Shown here piece by piece: positions 1-9,166 of a stretch of 64,000 nucleotides of DNA; the first letter of the stretch is position 1, and each line of letters begins with the position of its first letter. The DNA comes from [Leptolyngbya] sp. JSC-1 (GTDB lineage: Bacteria; Cyanobacteriota; Cyanobacteriia; Elainellales; Elainellaceae). A program made the position numbers and the translations under genes. The notes under the pieces are model-generated. The model saw only the letters and a program-made list of their open reading frames with translations. It was not told the DNA's origin and did no database searches. The stretch lies in assembly GCA_000733415.1 (NCBI GenBank), contig KL662191.1, positions 5,206,341 to 5,270,340 on the forward strand, in the 5' to 3' direction.

Positions 1-986
1 TGGTGTTTGGCATGCAGCTCGGTCAACGCTATACGCGGTTGAAGGCATTGCTGCATACCTTGCTGGAGTGGGTGAATTCGCCCCTCTATTCGGTGCAGTT
101 CTTTTTGCCGCCCTTACAGCAGAATTTAGGTCGTTGGAGTCCCTGGGGGCGGTTTGTGCGTTTGCGTCAGCAGATCGACGAATTGCTCTATGCCGAAATT
201 GCCGAACGACGGCAACGGATTGCAAAGCAACCGACGGAACGATCTGAGCCTCCAGATCAGCCGTCAGCGCCAACGGACATCCTCTCGCTGCTGATTGCCG
301 CCCGCGACAGCGAAGGTCAGCCCCTCAGCGATCAGGAACTGCGGGATCAGCTGATGACCCTGCTGCTATTGGGCCATGAAACGACGGCATCAGGCTTAAC
401 TTGGGCCTTTTACTGGATCTACCAAAATCCAGCGGTGCTGTTGTGCTTGCGCAGCGAATTGGAACACCTGCCGACGGATATCGATCCGGTTCAGCTCTCC
501 CAACAACCCTATCTCACGGCAGTTTGTAAAGAAGCATTGCGGGTTTATCCAATTGCGCTGATCTCCCAGCCGCGGAAAGTAAAGCAAACGATTAAGCTGA
601 AGGGCTATGAGTTTGAGCCGGGTACCGTTCTGGTTCCCTGTATCTATTTAGCGCACCGCCGTACCCAGACCTATCCAGAGGCCGACCAATTCCGTCCAGA
701 GCGCTTCTTGAACTGCAAACTGTCGCTGTATGAGTATTTCCCCTTTGGGGGCGGCAATCGTAGCTGTATTGGTATGGCCCTAGCCCTGTTTGAAATGAAG
801 CTAATTTTGGCCACCCTGATGCGGTATTACCAATTCACTCCAACACGGCCCATCCAGCCTATACACCGTCCAGCCCGCCGCGGCATCACCTTTGTGCCTC
901 CAGGCAATTTGCAACTGCGGGTAACGGCCAAGCAAACTCTCTCAGCCGCAGAGCAAGATTCGCATGTCCTGACTCCTGACTCTTGA
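1..986 (+). CDS. Cytochrome P450 (CYP110-like), 5' end outside the window
   Basis: This is the C-terminal 327 or so residues of a heme-thiolate monooxygenase. Visible elements are the I-helix oxygen-activation motif GHETTAS (about residues 124-130 of the visible part), the K-helix ExxR as EALR (177-180), the PERF meander, and the heme loop FPFGGGNRSC with the cysteine ligand near residue 255. About 120 N-terminal residues of a normal ~450-aa P450 are missing because the window begins inside the gene. The heme loop and I-helix resemble cyanobacterial CYP110 enzymes, which act on fatty acids or terpenes; the substrate cannot be read here. The last codons and the TGA stop lie inside a CCTGACT heptamer repeat, so the C-terminal tail is probably repeat-derived. 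Confidence 0.9.
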   Translation, partial: VFGMQLGQRYTRLKALLHTLLEWVNSPLYSVQFFLPPLQQNLGRWSPWGRFVRLRQQIDELLYAEIAERRQRIAKQPTERSEPPDQPSAPTDILSLLIAARDSEGQPLSDQELRDQLMTLLLLGHETTASGLTWAFYWIYQNPAVLLCLRSELEHLPTDIDPVQLSQQPYLTAVCKEALRVYPIALISQPRKVKQTIKLKGYEFEPGTVLVPCIYLAHRRTQTYPEADQFRPERFLNCKLSLYEYFPFGGGNRSCIGMALALFEMKLILATLMRYYQFTPTRPIQPIHRPARRGITFVPPGNLQLRVTAKQTLSAAEQDSHVLTPDS

Positions 987-998
987 CTCCTGACTCCT
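968..998. repeat. Heptanucleotide STRR (CCTGACT) at the P450 3' end
   Basis: Four consecutive 7-bp units, CCTGACT, CCTGACT, CTTGACT and CCTGACT, followed by a partial CCT. The array begins inside the P450 reading frame and supplies its stop codon. The same heptamer, in either orientation, recurs near 20512 and 52121. STRR heptamers are a known cyanobacterial repeat class. Confidence 0.85.
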
Positions 999-1101
999 CA
1001 CGAATTTCACAACTCATTTCGCACAGCTATATGTTACTTGTAGTTATATTCCCAGCATCAACAAATTAAATTTTCATAGTCCAATCAATCTCAAGGATTT
1101 T

Positions 1102-2550
1102 TTGCGTTCAATGCTATGCCAATCGCCCTTTAGCCGCTTAGATTCCTCACAGGATTGTAAAAAGTTATATCAATTTCTTGACTTTTGTCAGCAGCAGTCT
1201 ATCGCCGATTCTCAACCTAAAATTGCCAGTATTTCTCTAGAGATTCCATTGATTGATCCCCTGCTGGTTTTATCGAAACTTGCTAAACAAAATCAACCGC
1301 ATTTTTATTTTGAAAATCGCGATAAACATCAAGCAATTGCTGCTTTTGATACGGCAATTTTGCAACAAATGAGCGGTGCTAATCGGTTCTCGGAGGCACA
1401 GCAGTTTATTCAGGGTTGCTTCCAGCGACTGCTGTCCAATTATCCCGATATCTATGCGGTTCAGCCGCCTTGGAATACACCTTGTTTTTTTAGCAGCTTC
1501 ACTTTTTTTGATCACAATCGCACGGTCGATTCGCCCTTTCCGCCTGCCACGGTTTTTTTGCCGCGTTGGCAAATTGTGAGATGGCAGGAAGCGAGCTTTG
1601 TCATTGTCAATTGGGAAATTGATACAGCTTCTCGAATTGGTGAATTAACCCAAACGATTTGGAATCAATTGCAGAAATTACAGTTGATTCAATACGATGG
1701 ATTCTATTTAGCTGAAGATCAAAAAGCGCGGCTAAATCGATGGGAAATTATCGAGACTCACGATTTTCAATCAACGGTCAGTTCAGCACTGCAATCAATT
1801 CATCAACAAGCTTATAAAAAACTTGTTTTAGCTCATGCAATTGATGTTTGTTCTAATTTGCCGTTTCAGTGGAGCCGCTCGCTGCATCATCTGCGGCAGC
1901 TCCATCCCGATTGCTGTGTGTTCTCCACCGGCAACGGCAACGGACAGCGGTTTATTGGGGCTAGTCCAGAGCGGTTGTTGAGTATTCGCAATCGCAAGCT
2001 GATCACCGACGCATTGGCTGGATCCGCCTCACGGGGCCGTACTGCCGTCGAAGATGTCGATTTCGCTAATCGATTATTCAACAGCGAAAAGGAGCGGCGG
2101 GAGCACCAGCTCGTGGTGGAGTTTATTGCTCAGCAGCTCACGGCTCTGGGACTGCATCCGCGTTATGCAGAAGTGCCTGCCCTGCTGAGGTTGTCGAATA
2201 TCCAGCATCTGCATACTCCGATTCAAGCGGTGTTGCCGGCCCATTTACATCCGCTGCAACTGCTGACCGCTTTACATCCCACACCTGCCGTAGCTGGAAT
2301 GCCGCGCCAAACTGCCTGCGAGCAAATTCTGCACTATGAACAGTTTGACCGTTCCCTCTACGCCGCACCGCTGGGATGGGTCGATGCCCACGGCAACGCT
2401 GAATTTATTGTTGGCATCCGTTCAGCCCTCCTTGATGGCAATCGTGCCCGCCTATATGCGGGGGCTGGAATTGTGGCCGGTTCTGACCCGGAGCGAGAAT
2501 TAGCGGAGGTGAAGCTGAAGTTGCAGGCGCTGTTGCGGGGATTGATTTAA
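1102..2550 (+). CDS. menF: Isochorismate synthase MenF
   Basis: Converts chorismate to isochorismate, the first step of phylloquinone (vitamin K1) synthesis needed for photosystem I. The C-terminal half is a chorismate-binding domain: GASPERL, the ALAGSASRGR segment, a glutamate-rich helix around NSEKERREHQ, LHPTPAVAGMP, and AGAGIVAGSDPERE near the end. The 482-aa length fits the family. The start chosen is TTG at 1102 with AAGG six bases upstream; ATG at 1111 is the alternative. menE, a later step of the same pathway, lies at 26.9-28.3 kb. The first ~100 codons are more AT-rich than the rest, as is common in the variable N-terminal domain. Confidence 0.92.
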   Translation: MRSMLCQSPFSRLDSSQDCKKLYQFLDFCQQQSIADSQPKIASISLEIPLIDPLLVLSKLAKQNQPHFYFENRDKHQAIAAFDTAILQQMSGANRFSEAQQFIQGCFQRLLSNYPDIYAVQPPWNTPCFFSSFTFFDHNRTVDSPFPPATVFLPRWQIVRWQEASFVIVNWEIDTASRIGELTQTIWNQLQKLQLIQYDGFYLAEDQKARLNRWEIIETHDFQSTVSSALQSIHQQAYKKLVLAHAIDVCSNLPFQWSRSLHHLRQLHPDCCVFSTGNGNGQRFIGASPERLLSIRNRKLITDALAGSASRGRTAVEDVDFANRLFNSEKERREHQLVVEFIAQQLTALGLHPRYAEVPALLRLSNIQHLHTPIQAVLPAHLHPLQLLTALHPTPAVAGMPRQTACEQILHYEQFDRSLYAAPLGWVDAHGNAEFIVGIRSALLDGNRARLYAGAGIVAGSDPERELAEVKLKLQALLRGLI

Positions 2551-2566
2551 TAATAATCAGTAATAA

Positions 2567-3517
2567 TTAGCGGCGAATCCATCCGTTGATCGTGAAGCGG
2601 CTGTCGGCAAAGTCCTGTGAGGGGCAGTGAATCGGCAGCACCTCATGCATGTAGCGGCTCAAGAAAAACACAATGCTATTGTTGCGTGGTTCAACGGTTT
2701 TGAACGTGTGGGCCTGAACGTAGTAATTATTTTGGATTTTACTATCATAGATCACGAGTTCGCCGCCGCTAAAGGCTTTTGGTTCGCGATGAAAGTAATA
2801 GACATAGGTCAATTCGCGAGTGGCTGTGTCCTGACTGCCGTTATCGTTGTGAACCTTGTAAAACTGGCCGTCGTTATGGGCAGTGAGCTGCGCTTCGATC
2901 TGGGTAACTGGAAACGGAGCAAGGCTGAATTGCTCACATACTTGCGGTAATACTTGCTGAATTTGCCGGGTGATTAGCTCAGAAAATTCAGGAAATGAAT
3001 ACAGGACAACTGATTCTCGATAATTGGCTTCACCCGTGAAGGTGGACGAAGGAACGAACTCAGCTTCATGTTCGATGACGTAATCTAACAATTGCTGATG
3101 ATCCGCAGGTGCAAGAAACTGATCGAGCTGAAGATACTTAGAGATACAGGGATCGGAATCAGATTGCAATGGTGTGGTACTTGGATTAGATGAGGCGACT
3201 TGGTTTTGCTCGATAATCAGCGGCGGTTCGGTAATCAAACCCACCAATCGATCGCTGGGAAAGGCAAGAACTGCTTTGCCATGCTGAATTGGAATTTGGA
3301 ACAACCGCTTGACGGAACTGCCGTTTCCGGCCACTAAGGTTTCATATAGATCGTGCAGCAGCGGGTCTTCAGGCATGACAGTAACTGTGTACTCCTGGCC
3401 GCCGGTAAGCAAAAGCGTAATGGCCACCTGATCGGAGGTTGCTTCCGGCTGTGTTTTGGCTACTTTTTTGCGCTGTTCTACGAATCCTTTCCGCTTCATG
3501 GTTGTGCTCCAACCCAT
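2567..3517 (-). CDS. 2OG-Fe(II) oxygenase, prolyl-4-hydroxylase-like
   Basis: Residues from about 140 to 316 form a P4Hc-type jelly roll. They include a VHND metal-binding HxD, an FSGGELVIYD strand, a distal MHEVLP histidine, and an arginine near the C terminus (DSRFTINGW) that would bind 2-oxoglutarate. The predicted reaction is Fe(II)- and 2-oxoglutarate-dependent hydroxylation of an unknown protein or small-molecule substrate. The N-terminal ~105 residues are a separate segment that I do not recognise. An internal ATG at 3499 is an alternative start. The gene converges on menF with a 16-bp gap and lies 35 bp downstream of purH on the same strand. Confidence 0.85.
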   Translation of the reverse strand: MGWSTTMKRKGFVEQRKKVAKTQPEATSDQVAITLLLTGGQEYTVTVMPEDPLLHDLYETLVAGNGSSVKRLFQIPIQHGKAVLAFPSDRLVGLITEPPLIIEQNQVASSNPSTTPLQSDSDPCISKYLQLDQFLAPADHQQLLDYVIEHEAEFVPSSTFTGEANYRESVVLYSFPEFSELITRQIQQVLPQVCEQFSLAPFPVTQIEAQLTAHNDGQFYKVHNDNGSQDTATRELTYVYYFHREPKAFSGGELVIYDSKIQNNYYVQAHTFKTVEPRNNSIVFFLSRYMHEVLPIHCPSQDFADSRFTINGWIRR

Positions 3518-3552
3518 TCCGTTCTTAACTCAGTATCAAATCTAGTGCAAAT

Positions 3553-5106
3553 CTAGTGCAGAAAATGGCGTACACCTGTAAAAACCATCACCAGTTCCAG
3601 TTCATCCGCCGCATCGATCGACTCCTGATCTCGGAGGCTGCCTCCCGGCTGCACAATTGCCTCAATTCCGGCAGCGGCGGCAGTTCGAACCGAATCGTCG
3701 AATGGGAAAAAGCCATCGCTCGCTAAAACAGCTGCCTTGGCTTTATCTGCGGCCTGCTCTAGGGCTAGTTTGACCGACCCAACTCGATTCATCTGCCCTG
3801 CACCCACACCAGCAGTTGTCCGGTTGCTGGTCACGACAATCGCGTTGGATTTGACATGTTTACAAACTTTCCAAGCAAAGGCCAATTCCTCGAGCTGGGC
3901 CGCGGTGGGCTGTCGCTTGGTAACTAGTTTCCACTGGCTCGGATCGACTGGCTGATCGTCAGCAGCTTGGACTAAAAAGCCTCCGGCAATTTGCTTCACG
4001 AGCTGCTTGGCACCGCTGATCAGGTCTGGTAGAACCAGTACCCGCACCTTCGACTTTCTACTGAGAATTTCTGCTGCATCCGGATCGCATCCCGGTGCAA
4101 CGACGCATTCTAGAAAGGTTTTGGTTAACTCGTTGGCGGTGGCCGCATCAATCGCTCGATTGAGGGCAACGATACCGCCGAACGCCGAAACCGAATCGGC
4201 CTCAAAGGCTTTGGTGTAAGCCTCGACCAAACGATCTCCCAGAGCTACGCCACAGGGATTGGTATGCTTGATGATCACTGCTGCGGCTTCGGTGGTAAAT
4301 TCCGCTACAATCCGGCGGGCGGCTTCCAAATCGACCAAATTGTTGTAGCTCAGCTCTTTGCCCTGTAGTTTGGTGGCAGCGGCCCATCCCGTCGCGCTAG
4401 TCCCGGTTTGATACCAAGCGGCTGGCTGATGCGGGTTTTCGCCATAGCGGAGAGCCTGGATCTGCTGACCCGACAGGCTGAACTTAGCGGGCATTCCATC
4501 AAATTCACGAGAGCTTTGACCGGCTTGAGCGGCTAAATAGGCCGAAATCGCACCATCATAGACCGCAGTATGTTCAAATGCCTGCAGGGCACAGGATTGC
4601 CGAAACTGAAGCGAGGCATCTCCCTGGCGACGCAGTTCATCAAGGTAGGCTTCATACTGACTGGGACTGCACAGAACGGTCAAGTGGGCAAAGTTCTTGG
4701 CCGCCGCTCGCAGCATGGCCGGACCGCCAATGTCGATCTGTTCGATGGCTTTGGCTAGACTGACATCTGGCTTGGCGATCGTTTGCTCAAACGGATAGAG
4801 GTTTACCACCACCAGCGAAATTGGCCGAATCTGATTGACCTCGAGATCGGCGACATCCTGAGGTTGGTCTAAGCGGGCTAAAATGCCGCCGTGGATACGC
4901 GGATGCAGCGTTTTCACTCGTCCGCCCAAAATCTCGGGCGATCCGGTATAGTCAGAAACTTTTGTAACTGGAATGCCTGCGTCTTTGAGAGCCTGGGCCG
5001 TGCCGCCGCTGCTAATTAGGTCAAACCCAAATTCTTCGACCAAACTACGAGCCAGTTCCAGCAATCCTGTTTTGTCCGATACGCTAAGCAACGCTAAACG
5101 AGCCAT
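3553..5106 (-). CDS. purH: Bifunctional AICAR transformylase/IMP cyclohydrolase PurH
   Basis: Catalyses the last two steps of de novo IMP synthesis. The N-terminal ~150 residues are the MGS-like IMP cyclohydrolase domain (SDKTGLLELA, SSGGTAQAL, GGRVKTLHPRIHGG). The rest is the AICAR formyltransferase domain with LRYGENPHQ, SYNNLVDLEAA, IIKHTNPCG and SDGFFPFDDSV. The length of 517 aa is normal for the family. It starts with ATG at 5106 and is divergent from the esterase gene at 5255; the ~150 bp between them must hold both promoters. Confidence 0.97.
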   Translation of the reverse strand: MARLALLSVSDKTGLLELARSLVEEFGFDLISSGGTAQALKDAGIPVTKVSDYTGSPEILGGRVKTLHPRIHGGILARLDQPQDVADLEVNQIRPISLVVVNLYPFEQTIAKPDVSLAKAIEQIDIGGPAMLRAAAKNFAHLTVLCSPSQYEAYLDELRRQGDASLQFRQSCALQAFEHTAVYDGAISAYLAAQAGQSSREFDGMPAKFSLSGQQIQALRYGENPHQPAAWYQTGTSATGWAAATKLQGKELSYNNLVDLEAARRIVAEFTTEAAAVIIKHTNPCGVALGDRLVEAYTKAFEADSVSAFGGIVALNRAIDAATANELTKTFLECVVAPGCDPDAAEILSRKSKVRVLVLPDLISGAKQLVKQIAGGFLVQAADDQPVDPSQWKLVTKRQPTAAQLEELAFAWKVCKHVKSNAIVVTSNRTTAGVGAGQMNRVGSVKLALEQAADKAKAAVLASDGFFPFDDSVRTAAAAGIEAIVQPGGSLRDQESIDAADELELVMVFTGVRHFLH

Positions 5107-5254
5107 GAGCTTCCCCCAATCCTGATTGCGACGGTTATGAATGAACTTATCGCCTTACCCACAATAGTAGAATTCTGTGTGAACGAACTCTATGATCTAG
5201 ACAATTCAAAGAATCTAAAACTGCAAAATTTGGTCTTCTTCGGTCTTCGCAAAC

Positions 5255-5932
5255 ATGTCTCTCCAAGTCCTTTCCCTGCCGCCGCGCCCACTTTCCTCCG
5301 ACCTGACCAATCAACCTCCGCAAGCGCTCCTGGTGATGCTGCACGGTTGGGGAGCCAATGCCCAAGATGTGGCTACTTTGGCCAGCTATATAGATTTGCC
5401 TCAGGTGCAGTTCTTTTTTCCCAATGCGCCGTTTCCTTTTCCCTACATGCCAACAGGCCGAATGTGGTACGACCTGCCGCAGGACTATTCCTTCTCCAGT
5501 CAACCTGATTTTCGGCAGCAGCCCCAGGTGCAGGAGAGTAGCCAACAGTTGCTGAGTTGGTTGAAGTCCCTAGAGGCCACGACGGGCCTGCCCCTGTCGC
5601 GCACGATTCTGGCGGGCTTTTCCCAGGGTGGAGCCATGACTCTAGAAGTGGGGTTACAGTTGCCGTTGGCGGCTCTGATGGTGCTGAGTGGCTATGCCCA
5701 TGCGCCGCTGGAAACGGTTGTTCAACCAGCTCCCAAAGTGCTAATGGTGCATGGTCAGTTGGATCAAGTGGTGCCGCTGCGGGCCGCTCAGCAAACGCGA
5801 GCACAACTCGACCACTTGGGTGTATCGGTTCAGTATCACGAACTCAGTATGGGCCACGAGATTCAGCCGATTGTTCTGAAGTTGATGCAAAGTTTTATAG
5901 AAGAAATCGTATTTCCACCCGATTCACTATAG
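5255..5932 (+). CDS. Alpha/beta hydrolase, phospholipase/carboxylesterase family
   Basis: A 225-aa serine hydrolase of the YpfH/carboxylesterase type. It has an oxyanion segment MLHGWGANAQD (about 28-38), the nucleophile elbow GFSQGG with Ser123, a catalytic acid in HGQLDQVVP (Asp170) and a histidine in SMGHEIQ (His201), so the full triad is present. There is no signal peptide, so it is probably cytosolic. The substrate is unknown; relatives hydrolyse short acyl esters or lysophospholipids. Confidence 0.88.
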   Translation: MSLQVLSLPPRPLSSDLTNQPPQALLVMLHGWGANAQDVATLASYIDLPQVQFFFPNAPFPFPYMPTGRMWYDLPQDYSFSSQPDFRQQPQVQESSQQLLSWLKSLEATTGLPLSRTILAGFSQGGAMTLEVGLQLPLAALMVLSGYAHAPLETVVQPAPKVLMVHGQLDQVVPLRAAQQTRAQLDHLGVSVQYHELSMGHEIQPIVLKLMQSFIEEIVFPPDSL

Positions 5933-6020
5933 AACCGCTATACGATAAGAATAGAAACACCTCTGTAGCTTTGCGGAAATTGGCTGCTGCGGAGCGTAGC
6001 TGTTGAGGGAGCGGTCTTAC

Positions 6021-6052
6021 TGTCCTTCTAGAGAACTGTCCTTCTAGAGAAT
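6021..6052. repeat. 16-bp tandem duplication
   Basis: Two adjacent 16-bp units beginning TGTCCTTCTAGAGAA, directly upstream of the DUF2555 gene. This is one of many short local duplications in the window. Confidence 0.8.
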
Positions 6053-6082
6053 TGGACAGGTGCATTGGGAGAGGGCTTGATA

Positions 6083-6295
6083 ATGAAAACACTCAATTTC
6101 TCAGAACAGGATGTGGCTCGGATGACGGCCAATGAAGTGGCTGCTCTGGCCCAGCGGTTAGAACAGGATGCCTACACCAACCCTTTTGAAGGGCTAGATG
6201 ATTGGCATCTGTTGCGGGCATTGGCGTTCCAACGTCCAGAACTGGTGGAGCCTTATCTCTACCTACTGGATATGGAAGCCTATGACGAAGCCTGA
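6083..6295 (+). CDS. DUF2555 family small protein
   Basis: A 70-aa acidic protein of a family found only in cyanobacteria (recognised as DUF2555), with no assigned function. The conserved core reads NPFEGLDDWHLLRALAF, and the family-typical ending LLDMEAYDEA is intact. ATG at 6083 is preceded by an AGAGG ribosome-binding site, so I prefer it to the upstream in-frame start at 6065. Its position just before coaBC is a common cyanobacterial arrangement, but a terminator separates the two here. Confidence 0.85.
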   Translation: MKTLNFSEQDVARMTANEVAALAQRLEQDAYTNPFEGLDDWHLLRALAFQRPELVEPYLYLLDMEAYDEA

Positions 6296-6350
6296 ATTAT
6301 CTTAACTGACGTTCCGTAAGTGAACGGAAATCGCATAGTTTTGGCACGAT

Positions 6351-6376
6351 CAGGCAGGTAACTGGCCTGGTTTTTT
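6351..6376 (+). terminator. Rho-independent terminator after the DUF2555 gene
   Basis: Stem CAGGC/GCCTG with a 9-nt loop, followed by G and six T residues. It lies 56 bp past the DUF2555 stop. A second small hairpin, TTCCGT/ACGGAA, precedes it at 6312-6329. Confidence 0.75.
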
Positions 6377-6515
6377 ATTCCAGTTGGTCTGCCCTGCTTT
6401 CACCTCAGCCGCAAAAGTGGCAGAATTGGCACAAAAAGCTTGAGACAATTACATTCTTCCTGCAAAGTAAAGACATGTATTAACTACTACTCAATATTTC
6501 TTTAATTAACGACCT

Positions 6516-7776
6516 ATGCTTCAGGGGAGACGGGTACTGATCGGAGTGGGGGGAGGGAATTGCGGCATACAAAGTCTGTCAAGTCATTTCCACCCTGGCA
6601 AAACTGGGTGTAGAAGTGCGGGCCATTCTCACAGACAACGCTCAGCAGTTTATTACGCCTTTAACGGTTGCCACGCTATGCCGCCATTCTGCCTACACTG
6701 ATGAACTATTTTGGCAGCCTTCCCAGCCTCGCCCGCTGCATATCGAGCTAGGGGAATGGGCCGAAGTCATGTTGATTGCACCTCTGACAGCAAATCTGAT
6801 GGCAAAACTGGTGCATGGACTGGCCGATAATCTGCTCACGAGCACGATCCTGGCCTCCACCTGCCCGGTGCTGTTGGCTCCTGCTATGAATACTGATATG
6901 TGGCAGCAGCCCTCGGTGCAGCGCAACTGGCAGCTGTTGAAAACCGACCTGCGTTATCATGCTGTCAATCCGGGCAGCGGCATTTTGGCCTGTGACCGAG
7001 TGGGGATGGGGCGCATGGCCGAACCGTCGGAAATTTTGGTCTATTTACATTCGCTGCTTTACACCCAAGGCAAACGAGATCTAATCGGCAAGCATATTTT
7101 GATTAGCGCAGGCGGCACCCGCGAACACCTCGATCCGGTTCGGTTTATTGGCAACCCCTCGACCGGCAAAATGGGCGTAGCGCTGGCTCAAGCTGCTTTG
7201 CATCGGGGCGCTAAGGTGACGCTGGTGCATGCGCCGATGGAAACCCGCTTACTCAATTCGCTATCGGGCGTGCGGTTACTGCCGGTGATTAGCGCCGTAG
7301 AAATGCGGCAGGCCATGCTCAATTGCTTTCCCGAAGCCGATTGGACAATTATGGCGGCGGCAGTTGCCGATGTACGCCCCACCGAATACAGCGCCGAGAA
7401 ATTACCCAAACGGTTGCTGCCAAACCAACTCCCTCTTTCAGCTGCGCCTGATATTATCGCCGAACTGAGCCATATTAAACGCTCACATCAGCGCCTGATC
7501 GGCTTTGCTGCCCAAACTGGAGACATCTTCACACCTGCCCTAGAAAAGCTACAGCGCAAACGGCTCGATGCCATTGTCGCCAACGCAATTGACCAGATTG
7601 ACAGCGGCTTCGGCAGCGATCACAACCAGGCCATTTTCATCGACCACGAAGGCCGCAAAGTCGCCATCGGCCAATGCAGTAAGCTGCAAATGGCGCACCA
7701 TCTGTATGACTTTATTCACACCATGTCCGGTAAGCCAGTGATGGCGATCAGAGACGAAGATGAGTGGCACGGCTGA
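6516..7776 (+). CDS. coaBC: CoaBC, phosphopantothenoylcysteine synthetase/decarboxylase, broken by a +1 frameshift
   Basis: Two steps of coenzyme A synthesis: ligation of cysteine to 4'-phosphopantothenate, then decarboxylation. The natural start is ATG at 6516 (MLQGRRVLIGVGGG). The frame then shifts at the G-rich tract 6548-6557; after one surplus G, translation continues as GIAAYKVCQVIS in the frame that stays open to 7776. The joined product is about 419 aa, the normal size. Visible motifs are the flavoprotein segment PAMNTDMW, the linker cysteine region GSGILACD, and the synthetase motifs [19 protein letters not shown] and AAAVADVRP. The gene is essential in most bacteria and the extra base lies in a G-run, so a sequencing indel is more likely than real loss. 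Confidence 0.88.
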
Positions 7777-7830
7777 AGTGAGTAGATGAGTGGATGAGTA
7801 GATGGCTAATACTTAAACCTACACCTCTCT

Positions 7831-8301
7831 CTAGCTCAATCTCGCTGTGCATTCTAAAATCATGCGCTGGTTGGCCAGGGCATGGGGCTGAATTTCCAGG
7901 GCGCGTCGAAAGGACTGAATCGCGGTGGCGTATTCTCCCAGGGCAGCGTAACATAACCCCATGCCGTGCAGAGCGCCAAAGTGGATCGAGTTAAGCGCAA
8001 CGACTTGCTGACAGTCGGCTAGCGAACTGCGATACCGTCCCTGGAGGTAATACAACACGGCTCGACGGTTCCAGGCTTCGGCAAAGTCGGGTTGGGCCTG
8101 AATCAAATCGTTCAATATTGCTTCGGCCTCATCAATGCGACCAGCTTGCAATAGTGCTTGGCTTTGTTCGAGCTGCTCCAGCCCATAAACCCCCTTCTGA
8201 TGAAACCAGATCCGCCAGAGTTCACGAGTGGCTTCTTCTCGAACGGTTTCATCGTCGCTTTTCAGATCGGCCAGCAGTAGGTTAATGACCGTATCGTCCA
8301 T
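7831..8301 (-). CDS. TPR-repeat protein
   Basis: A 156-aa soluble protein with an N-terminal helical segment (about 1-50) and two to three tetratricopeptide repeats. Recognisable TPR helices include AEAWNRRAVLYYLQGRYRSSL and LHGMGLCYAALGEYATAIQSF. It probably serves as a protein-protein adaptor; the partner is unknown. No signal peptide or membrane segment is visible. Confidence 0.8.
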   Translation of the reverse strand: MDDTVINLLLADLKSDDETVREEATRELWRIWFHQKGVYGLEQLEQSQALLQAGRIDEAEAILNDLIQAQPDFAEAWNRRAVLYYLQGRYRSSLADCQQVVALNSIHFGALHGMGLCYAALGEYATAIQSFRRALEIQPHALANQRMILECTARLS

Positions 8302-8331
8302 AGGTGTGCGTCAAGTCCTGAAAGCTAAGGT

Positions 8332-8384
8332 GGGCAGATCGCTATACTGAACTGAATCGATAGCAGGAGCATCGATAGCAGGAG
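8332..8384. repeat. Short direct repeat, ATCGATAGCAGGAG twice
   Basis: ATCGATAGCAGGAG occurs twice in close succession between the TPR and DUF1499 genes. It belongs to the same class of small local duplications seen elsewhere in the window. Confidence 0.7.
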
Positions 8385-8407
8385 TGGGAACGGTTGAAAT
8401 CAGCGCT

Positions 8408-9031
8408 TTAGCTTGCTGCTAGCTTGGCTCGAATCTCCTCGATGCGCTTGCGGTTCACGCCCAAGTCTGACTGGCCAAGGCGCGATGCCGAACGAACCTG
8501 GATCTGGCCGGGAGTGCTGGGATCAAAGTAGAACTCCACATCATCGACAAACCCCATCAAGGCGGTGGTGAACTCAACATAGAGGTAATCGTCGGTTTCC
8601 GTGATCATTTGCGTCCGCTCCATGCTGGCAATCACCGACTTCAGCTTGGCCATTGCGTCGCTAGGGGAAGACTGGTAGGTAAGGGGAGAAATTTGGTGCT
8701 CGGTGTCTCCAGTCGGCGCTTGGCTGCTGACGCAGTTCGGTGTGTTAGGACAAGCGGCCAGTTTGCCAGCTTTGACGCCTAAATTATCCGGTCGCTTACC
8801 TGAAAACGAGAACAGAGGTTTGCTTGCCATAAGGATTTCAGCTGTAGGTGCGGTAGATGACGGTGCGGTTAAGCCCGTTGCAGGGATTGCAGTAACCAAT
8901 GGTCGTGCTGAGGCCGGTGCTGCTCCGAACCAACACAATCCGCTCAGGACGAATGCAACAAAAAACAGCCATTTGGATTTAACGCTTGGTTTGAAGCTTG
9001 ATCTAACGGTTGACTGGCCCGACTTCAGCAT
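8408..9031 (-). CDS. DUF1499 family secreted protein
   Basis: A 207-aa protein with a basic N terminus, a hydrophobic segment and an ASA-like cleavage site (about residues 23-43), indicating export or membrane anchoring. The mature part is DUF1499: PNTPNCVSSQA, a YLYVEFTTALMGFVDDVEFYF strand region, and IQVRSASRLGQSDLGVNRKRIEEIR at the C terminus. The family is common in cyanobacteria and plant plastids; its function is not established. Confidence 0.87.
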   Translation of the reverse strand: MLKSGQSTVRSSFKPSVKSKWLFFVAFVLSGLCWFGAAPASARPLVTAIPATGLTAPSSTAPTAEILMASKPLFSFSGKRPDNLGVKAGKLAACPNTPNCVSSQAPTGDTEHQISPLTYQSSPSDAMAKLKSVIASMERTQMITETDDYLYVEFTTALMGFVDDVEFYFDPSTPGQIQVRSASRLGQSDLGVNRKRIEEIRAKLAAS

Positions 9032-9166
9032 GAATTGACTCTGTGTTTACATTACTTTACCTAGTATCCCTCAGATGGTCGCTGAACTCTACCAATGTTT
9101 TTCGACGTTTTTCATCAAATTTGACAAATTGATTTAGCGGAATGAAGCTGACTGAATTCCATGAAA

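Noticed and set aside
5373..5804. 143-aa minus-strand frame opposite the esterase gene
   Set aside because: It is a shadow of the esterase coding strand; the plus-strand frame has the complete catalytic triad.
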